A DNA stretch of 64,000 nt from Stichopus chloronotus (lineage: Eukaryota > Echinodermata > Holothuroidea > Aspidochirotida > Stichopodidae): contig CM037833.1 of the NCBI GenBank assembly GCA_021234535.1, positions 21,449,738 through 21,513,737 on the forward strand. The letters run 5' to 3'. Positions within the stretch are counted from its first letter, which is position 1; every line of letters begins with the position of its first letter. The translations under genes and the position numbers were made by a program. This document shows positions 57,143-64,000 of the stretch, in pieces. Under the pieces are notes generated by a model. The model had not been told where the DNA came from. It did not search any database and saw nothing but the letters and a program-made list of their open reading frames with translations.

Positions 57143-57875
57143 TGTTAGTTCATATTTACATTATTTACTTTGGCCAAACAGCTGTTCAGTTTGATCCTCA
57201 ATATACTGTAGTCTTTTGAACAACTGGAAGAGAATATAAAGAAGTGGTTAGATAAACAATGTTTCAGTATAAATTAGCCAGTAAATATATTTCTACTGTT
57301 AACCTTCATTTTGCAGCTTACATCATAAATCATACAAAACTTTTTTTCTTCAAACTTCAGTATTATTTTTAGGCTTCCATTATTTTAGTAAAATATGCCA
57401 AAACTATGCTTCATCAAAAGTCCATGTGAAATGACATGCCATTATAACTTTCATGCTTTGTGGATTCTTCTCAAACTTTTATTATACAAGTTCAGTCGAA
57501 TACCAAAACATGTTGCCTGATTTCATAACTCTAGATGTTCAGTTTCCTAGTTAATAATAGTTCCAATACAAAAGAAAATTGTGGTCAATCATCAATGGCT
57601 CTTTACCATGATGTAGTGTCAGTTTCGATGTTACAATCCTTCATTGGCCATAACACCCTGCTTATATGAAGTAATCATGTTCACAAACAACAAACAGAAA
57701 TATGAGAACAAAACGGCGATTGCAAGATTTTGATTTGCCAAAGTAGCGTTAAGAATAAGCTGCTTATTTACCGATTCCAAACTGCATTTGGTGGCCCCCC
57801 ACAACAGGCATCCCCCTCCTTGGAACCTAAGGAAATTAAACATTTAATGAGAAAAACCAGATAAGGATAAAAAAC

Positions 57876-57998
57876 GAAAAACAGTAAAATGACCTGCAAA
57901 CAGTAGAATGTAACCCACCCCCACTAGGGATTGCGGATGAAAAACAGTCAAATGACCAGCAAACAGAAGAAGAATAGTGACCCACCCCCACTAGGCAT
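57876..57998. repeat. 63-bp tandem pair
   Basis: GAAAAACAGTAAAATGACC...CCACCCCCACTAGG recurs with changes at 57939. Confidence 0.8.
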
Positions 57999-58187
57999 GA
58001 AGTTTAGCGGTCGTCCGAAACGACCAAAATTCTGTAGGACGACCAAAATTACTACCCCAGGTTGTCCTTTGGACGACCAAATTTTGCCCCTGGTCATTAA
58101 TATTGTGACATAATGCGCACAACCCAACACCGAGATTCAACCAAAATATTTAACACGCATGGACTCTATTCCAAAACACATTAGACT

Positions 58188-58440
58188 TTGCAAAGTCTTT
58201 CTCGGCGAATGAATTCCCCTCCTTTGATACATTCCTCACCATTTCAGCCGCAGCCTATTTATACCCAACCGAGGATATGTGCTCATCTGGAATCGCGTTT
58301 CCCTGTGAGGAAAGTAAATACTGTTCCGGAAGAGCAGTGCAGTATGGATGTTCCTTCAGAGGTGGGAACAGAAACCTTCCAGCTCACGCCTACTCTGCAG
58401 AGTCTTAAAACACATATGTTGCCTGAAATCCACGGTACGT
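58188..58440 (+). CDS. Weak candidate exon, unknown protein
   Basis: A 100-codon frame with Pro/Ser-rich sequence (SSPFQPQPIYTQPR) reaches a good donor GTACGT near 58435. No acceptor with a long pyrimidine stretch and no partner exon were found. No domain is recognised. I keep it only because the donor is strong and the frame is long for this AT-rich region. Confidence 0.2.
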
Positions 58441-58489
58441 ACAATGCCAAACAAACAGCCTCAGTGTACCGATCATGTCTCAACTGATT

Positions 58490-59200
58490 TAACTGTACTG
58501 AGCATGCGGATACTGTACACAGCAATACTGGATCGATCACTCGCAGTTGAAGAATTCGGCCATTTTTGTTACTAAAATACTATCCAATTTGTGCCACTTC
58601 CAAAGAGAACTGGCCATGTTGCATATATTGTAGAGTTTCATAGAGTTTTTAAACCCCTATATTTGGGCTAGTCCAAGTAATGCGTAATTCAACCAATCAC
58701 AGTGCAGAATTTGCCCCCTGGCCTGAAGTGTATTTGAGATTCAGAAATGGATTGCTCCAACAAGGAGATGAATAATATTTTAGAACCGTTTCATTCTCCG
58801 GGATTATGTTCTCGCACCGGCGCGAAAAAAATTCCTTGGAAAGGAAAGTGGACTGGTGCAATAAGTTGACAGTTGAAGGATTAACTGTCAACTGTTAATA
58901 GGGGTGATAAGCCACTCAGATGATGAGTGTCGTCTGTTTATAGCATTGGTGTGTGTTCAATAGACACTTCATGCATACAACTGTCAGATTTTGATTCAAA
59001 AGAAATGAATTTTCTAAATACTGATAGTACAATTCAATACATAATGCGTCATATTTTGATGTGAAACAAACAATATATTAGACAGATTTTCTATATGTTA
59101 TATACTTTACAGCATCAGTGATTGGAGATGTTGACATTTTTTATTATAAAAGTGAAAAGATGGAACTTTACCGGCCTCCTTCTGGAAATCCCCCCTTCCC
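58490..59200. other. Gene-poor stretch
   Basis: No recognisable coding. Confidence 0.4.
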
Positions 59201-59207
59201 TTGGAGA

Positions 59208-59254
59208 AGTATTATACATGGTTACGTATTTTGGTCGTGATGGTTGATTGTAAT
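59208..59254. repeat. 47-bp island identical to 24831-24877
   Basis: Identical over 47 bases with unrelated flanks. See the copy at 24.8 kb. Confidence 0.85.
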
Positions 59255-59831
59255 TACTGTTAATTTTCCAAATTGCCGTCTTTACTCGAAGTTTGCGTCA
59301 TTGACGCTCTAGTTAAACAAGAAATTAGCCCTGTCAAACGGTCAATACTGAAATATTTTGACATCACTACTTGCGTTTAGTGATAAATTAAATATCACCT
59401 TTGGTTTTTACGAATTTTTTCGATATTTCTTCAGTGCAATAATCAAGCTGAATAGAAATCCGTTACTAAAGGTTTCGGTTATATAACTGGTTTACTGTGC
59501 GAATTACTTTAAAATTCCTTACATTATAATTCAGGCCTCGAAGAAGATTGTTTGAGACACTGCTGAAAACACAAATCGTAGAGAAAGCCAGTTTGGTTTT
59601 AATATTACATCACAGAATTAGGTGACAACCAGCTCAACAATTTTAGATCAAATTTCGTGTCTTTTTTCTTCTTTTCCAGACTTTTGAAGAGAAAAACTGA
59701 AACATGCAGTGCATACATTATCTGAATAGACCAACTTCAACAGCTGACCATTCATGTGAATGCAAATTACATGAAACAGGCTTATGGACAATAGATACAT
59801 GAGTTACTGTCTAAATTAGGGTAATGTAAAA

Positions 59832-60168
59832 GTTTGTGTGTGTTATTTTACCATTATAAGATAACAAACTTAAAAACTTACCCATATGCTTCCATCATGG
59901 TAGCGACCACAAGGTTTAACATCAACTTACTAGGGGCAATTCCATGCAAAAACAGACATGATACCTAAAAATTCAAAATTCTTGTACAGTATTAAATTTG
60001 GTTTGTGTGTGTTATTTTGCCATAATAAGATAACAAACTTAAAAACTTATCCATATGCTTCCATCATGGTAGCGACCACAAGGTTTACCATCAACTTACT
60101 AGGGACAATTCCATGCAAAAACAGACATACCTAAAAATCCAAAATTCTTGTACAGTATTACATTTGGT
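59832..60168. repeat. 169-bp tandem duplication across the element border
   Basis: 59832-60000 and 60001-60168 are about 93% alike by eye. Each unit includes about 98 bases from outside the inverted-end element and its first part, so the left end CTAGGGGCAATTCCATG (59930) appears again as CTAGGGACAATTCCATG (60099). Confidence 0.88.
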
Positions 60169-60562
60169 GTCAAATTAAAGATAAATGTTTGAACTTTGAA
60201 GAAAAAATTGAAGATATACAAGTTTGGGAACTTTTTTGTATTTTTATATTATTTAATTAGTAGTTAGTCATTTTGCCCACAATGGGTAAGAAAACACAGA
60301 GAATCAACTGTAGAGTTACGAAAGGAACTTTAGAATTTTGGCTAGACACAATTATGTATTAACCATGGATGTTCATAGAGTATATGTAGTAGCAATATCA
60401 TTCCGTTACCAAAAAACTCCCTTTTTTTTAATTCTTTCCAAAAATTGAGAAGGAATGGTAATGCAAGTTTCAATGCAAAGCAGATTTTATTCACTCTACA
60501 AAATGGGCACAATTTTGAAACTGAGCTCAGCGATATCCATTCGATATAGTTAATTAGGCTCT

Positions 60563-60595
60563 GTCATTCCGTTACCAACTTGGTAACGGAATGAC
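60563..60595. repeat. Perfect 15-bp-stem hairpin
   Basis: GTCATTCCGTTACCA, loop ACT, TGGTAACGGAATGAC. The stem is two opposed copies of the motif seen near the element ends. Confidence 0.9.
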
Positions 60596-61165
60596 GGTAA
60601 CGGAATGTTAAAATAGCTTGATCTAGCATCTGTGGCATGAAAGTAGGACTTACTCTACTACTCCTTTGTTGCAAATGTACAGGTAACACTCCACACTGCA
60701 TTTTAAGTTGAATGTTAAATTATTTGCATCCTAGCTACTTTTGTCTTTCAAACTTGAAGGAATATTTCACTGAAAAGCAAAGGGCAGGGTTGTCCAGTTG
60801 CTTCAGAGTTAACAAAATGCATTGTTATCCCTTTACTGGATGTTTTGGACACACCCCAAGGCATAATGGAACAATCTGAATTGGAGGGAAATATAAACAT
60901 GTGATGCTCAGTCATTGAAGATACCATATAGGCATACATGTGCTGCTCGGTCTTATCCATACACTGAAGATTGCAAGCCCTGTTTATGTTCAATTGATTC
61001 AGGTAAGTTTCCTCACATTGCTTGAAAATTTGAATTTCATAAAAATAACAACCTGACATTACAGTTGATCTGAAGGAAGTATTCTGTATATTATGGTCTA
61101 AAAGGTTTATCAGGCACCCAAAAGTGTACACACTGTAGATGTATGCACCTTTTGCCTTATCTTAC

Positions 61166-61551
61166 AGTTACAAGGTGTATGCCATGAAAGACGAAGACGG
61201 GGAATGTGTTACATCAGTTGGTGACCAGCAGACAGCGGACTCATCTCCTTCAGCTAATTGGCCTCACCCTCCTGGTCTTTCTCTACCAAGCAATTACAAC
61301 GTCCTTTTTTCCCAAGATTGGAGACTTTGTTTTGGTTGAGTATATTGTGAAAAACAAAATTGCAAAATCAAGGGAATATGTGGCACAAGGTCATAGGCAT
61401 GCAAGGGGATGATAAACAGGTTGTGCATTTCTACAAGAAAGACAGTCAGGGTCATGTGTTTGTAACTAAAGAACGAACAGACACGTACGGGCCTGTAACC
61501 CCAAGTCAAACTAGAAGAAATGAACTTACAGGCAAGTACATCGAAGCCTAG
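61166..61551 (+). pseudogene. Last exon of a TE protein with an SH3/Tudor-like tail
   Basis: The acceptor TTGCCTTATCTTACAG opens an exon encoding YKVYAMKDEDGECVTSVGD, a linker, FPKIGDFVLVEYIVKNKIA, then KVIGMQGDDKQVVHFYKKDS and GHVFVTKERTDTYGPVTPSQ, ending at a stop at 61551. The GDFVxVEY...V..D..V.F..K pattern is the C-terminal barrel of a large family of uncharacterised TE-like proteins in marine invertebrates (recalled pattern). Frameshifts near 61305 (T run) and 61390 break it. It may be the same family as the remnant at 16-17 kb. Confidence 0.5.
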
Positions 61552-61559
61552 TGGGCCTC

Positions 61560-63453
61560 TGGACATATATGCAGCACCCCTGATTGCAGATCCGCCCAGT
61601 AACCTGTACGGCTACGAGATATGAACAACTAAAATGAGATTGACAAACTGTAAGACACAACAAATAAGCCTGGCCTAGATGGTATAACGGCACGCACTAA
61701 GAGTCACGTATGTTTGGCACACAGAAAATGCACACGAAACACCACCACAGTGAAAGAAAATTCACACATACCAAGAAATACCTGCATATAAATTAACCTA
61801 AAACCTCTCTTAAAACCGAAGCGGGAGTAATACTAGGGCTAATACACTATGCCAGCAAGGGATTCTGGCAGACAAGACACTTGTTCATGTAGCGAAGTGA
61901 AAAGAAGGAACACAATGATCACACTAATATGTAGTGTATGGTGGTTATTAGTACAGTATATACGACTACCAGGCAGCTTGCGCATTGGCTGCATATGTCA
62001 CTGTCAGCACCAGTTTGAAGCTACAATGAACAGAGTGCTACGAGGTTGAAACGACTTGAAGTAATCATTCAAATCCCCTATTTTCCCTGTGTGAAAGTCG
62101 ATAACATTTCGAACGGGTGCTCGGTGTTACACACTATGATAAACTTCAAAGGGTCTTGCAAGCAGGCTAAAATGGCGATTAGCTTTTAACAAAACAGTAG
62201 AAATGTCTGCGTTACTGTTCACCTTCACGTTGAATCTGCAAATTAACTGTGTGCTCAGGAACGTGTCACGCAACTATCTGTGGGCACCAACGCAGATGAA
62301 AATCAGAAAAAAAAATCACACGACGAGCTGAGTAAATCCAAGAATGGAAGCTATGGGCTTCGATTAATTCTACAGGTTCGCCCAACACCAAATGCTGACA
62401 ATAGAGAGCGCTTTCATTTTCCAGAGGCCATTCCTCATGTTTGTTAGAGTTATTTACTTGCTAAGTTGTTGCTGTTTAGCATTGTTGTTGATGTTGTGAT
62501 GTATATTGTTTTTCTGCTGAGATGTTGCTATCTAGATTAACAAAAAAGATGTATTAGACATACCAGTTTAATGTTTCATTGGATTATTTTGTATACAATT
62601 GTGTCAAATTGTGTAGTGTTAAAAAGTTCTGAAGGGAATAGAGCATATTGGTGGAGTACATTATTGTTTGTAAATTTCGACATTTTGACAAGTTGACATT
62701 TAGAATTAAAACATACAAGTGAATAGGTTTTCAATAATCAGGGGACTTTAGGCGTGGCCTGTGGTGAAAATCATCCCCATAAAGTAGCAATCACCCCCTA
62801 AGTTCTGCTTTATTGAAAAAAAGTGCCAATAAGCTGCTGCCATTTTCAAATTTAACAAGAAATTTAATTGGCACTTTTTTCCATCATTTAGCATTTCAAC
62901 TATTAAAAATTCTGGATGTGAGATTACATTTCTTGCCTCAACGACCCGTCCCTGGCAATTGCATCACGAAAGCATACCGACTTCAGGTGTAGTTGTCGCC
63001 CCCCCCCCCCCCGAAAATCTGTGGAGAATATCTGCATCTGATATTGTTCATTCTTGCATAGACAAGACACATTCTGTTTTACGGATATTTTCTGAGTTTT
63101 TGTAGAGAAATTAAGCAAAAGCAGCTTGATGGAAAACAATGTACTTTTTAAGTGCATCAAAACGGCACATAACTTTCTTTGAAATTCAAACTTATGATTT
63201 AGAACCTAAATATATTGGATGGATCTGTAAGTTCACAGAGTTTTGATGAAGTACCTACTTGCCAAAAACAACATGTCTGTTTTGACGTCATTCCGTTACT
63301 AAGCTCGGTGACTTGCATGGTTCATTAATGAAGTGTATAAAAAAAAAAGAGTATACCCATAGAAACACGATGTTTAGAAAACATTGCCATTAACATTCAT
63401 GATTTTCACATGTTGAAAACTTATAAATTTGAGTCAGAATGTCATTCCGTTAC
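61560..63453. other. Non-coding interior of the inverted-end element
   Basis: No other coding recognised. A run of 14 C at about 62999-63012. Confidence 0.45.
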
Positions 63454-63500
63454 CATGGAATTGCCCCTAGATTTTTCACTGAGAAACTTCTGGTTTCTGT

Positions 63501-63538
63501 ATTCCGCTAAATCTGTGGCCCCATTGATTTAGCGGAAT
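63501..63538. repeat. Hairpin, 13-bp perfect stem
   Basis: ATTCCGCTAAATC, a 12-base loop, GATTTAGCGGAAT. It lies 30 bases outside the right end of the inverted-end element. Confidence 0.85.
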
Positions 63539-64000
63539 TCTGAAGAACTGACCGTATGAGGTTTAATAAGGGGTGACGAAACAAACAAATGTATTGTTGG
63601 GATTGTAACGACTAATAAAGATTAATGTCGGGGCATACATCACATACATCAGAGGACTAGCTCACATGTTTACTCTTTGAAACGGAATACTGGTGCCGAT
63701 AAACTTCTCTGTTACAACATGGAACAGCACTTCTGATGACACTACACTACCTCAGTAGTATAGGTCTATTGTTCAATCTTTTATGATGCAAATGAGTCTA
63801 TTATGTAGGGATTATAGTATGCATATTGATGAGGAGGTGGGATGATAGTATGAATATTCCATGAGTGTGTATATTTTCATAAAAAGTCATGAAAAAGACA
63901 TAAGTAAAAAAAATGTATTTTCAGAAAGAAGTTAAGTGCTATATACCGTACTATGTAAAATATGTACTTATTAGTTTTTTTATATTTTTGAAAGTTTTTT
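63539..64000. other. Right edge, no feature recognised
   Basis: AT-rich, no coding seen. Confidence 0.5.

Larger units (their letters stand above)
59930..63470 (+). mobile_element. Element with 17-bp inverted ends, unclassified DNA-transposon type
   Basis: CTAGGGGCAATTCCATG at 59930-59946 is the exact reverse complement of 63454-63470. If the duplicated inner end (60099) is the original, the length is about 3.37 kb. The palindromic CTAG at both tips allows a target duplication of TA or CTAG to be read; I cannot decide. The motif GTCATTCCGTTACC (or its complement) occurs at 60398, 60563, 60581, 60596, 63287 and 63441, the last one touching the right inverted end. One coding exon remains inside (61166-61551). 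The superfamily is not recognised. Confidence 0.6.

Noticed and set aside
60748..61131. 127-codon minus-strand frame in the inverted-end element
   Set aside because: No similarity recognised, and the one supported exon of the element is on the plus strand; retained only as a possibility.

Overview
This 64-kb window looks like nuclear DNA of a metazoan. It is AT-rich, has no operons or ribosome-binding sites, carries coding exons with GT/AG borders, and holds many diverged transposable elements (TEs). Frequent words such as TAGGCCTA, and the mix of elements (CsRn1-like Ty3, CR1-like LINEs, a Helentron, a THAP-type P element), fit a marine invertebrate. An echinoderm or other non-vertebrate deuterostome is my best guess, not a demonstration. 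I found no rRNA, tRNA, CRISPR array or intact housekeeping gene.

Left part (1-24.4 kb). The 3' end of an L1/Tx1-like LINE (+) abuts a truncated minus-strand Ty3/gypsy element. That element keeps gag, protease, the start of RT, a tRNA-Leu-type primer-binding site and one LTR. A second, CsRn1-like Ty3 element (+) follows at 5.6-7.4 kb. About 7.5 kb with little recognisable coding comes next. Then come a CR1/L2-type LINE endonuclease fragment (14.95-15.9 kb, -), a coiled-coil TE-like coding remnant (16-17.3 kb, -), and a tandem-repeat array interrupted by a complete P-element-like transposon (18435-23600). The P element has 31-bp inverted ends, an 8-bp target duplication and a decayed THAP9/P transposase on the minus strand.

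Centre (24.4-43.4 kb). Non-coding DNA with dispersed repeats leads into the most unusual locus, a minus-strand multi-exon gene or giant element (43411 down to 29527). Exon 1 is Tudor/MBT-like and three further exons follow in consistent phase 1. Then come a USP-like cysteine-protease segment, a low-complexity repeat region, a DDE/RNase-H-like transposase segment, and a C-terminus with IQ-like and BRCT-like regions. Several frameshifts suggest decay. A CR1-like RT 3' end lies just inside its right border.

Right part (44.9-64 kb). A plus-strand Helentron (Helitron-2 type) carries a tegument-type cysteine protease (partly duplicated in tandem), a basic linker, Helitron N-terminal and Rep HUH regions, a PIF1-like helicase and a fused apurinic-type endonuclease. 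It is broken by frameshifts, and the Rep segment expected to hold the catalytic tyrosine is missing. Only the last 325 codons (helicase end plus endonuclease) remain open. Downstream on the same strand is a spliced, RPA70/OB-fold-like gene with a 296-bp hAT-type MITE in one intron. The last 5 kb hold a 3.5-kb element with 17-bp inverted ends, repeated CATTCCGTTACC motifs and one exon of an uncharacterised TE protein family.

Taken together this is a TE graveyard with two notable elements (P and Helentron) and one protease-transposase-like gene that I cannot assign to a named superfamily.
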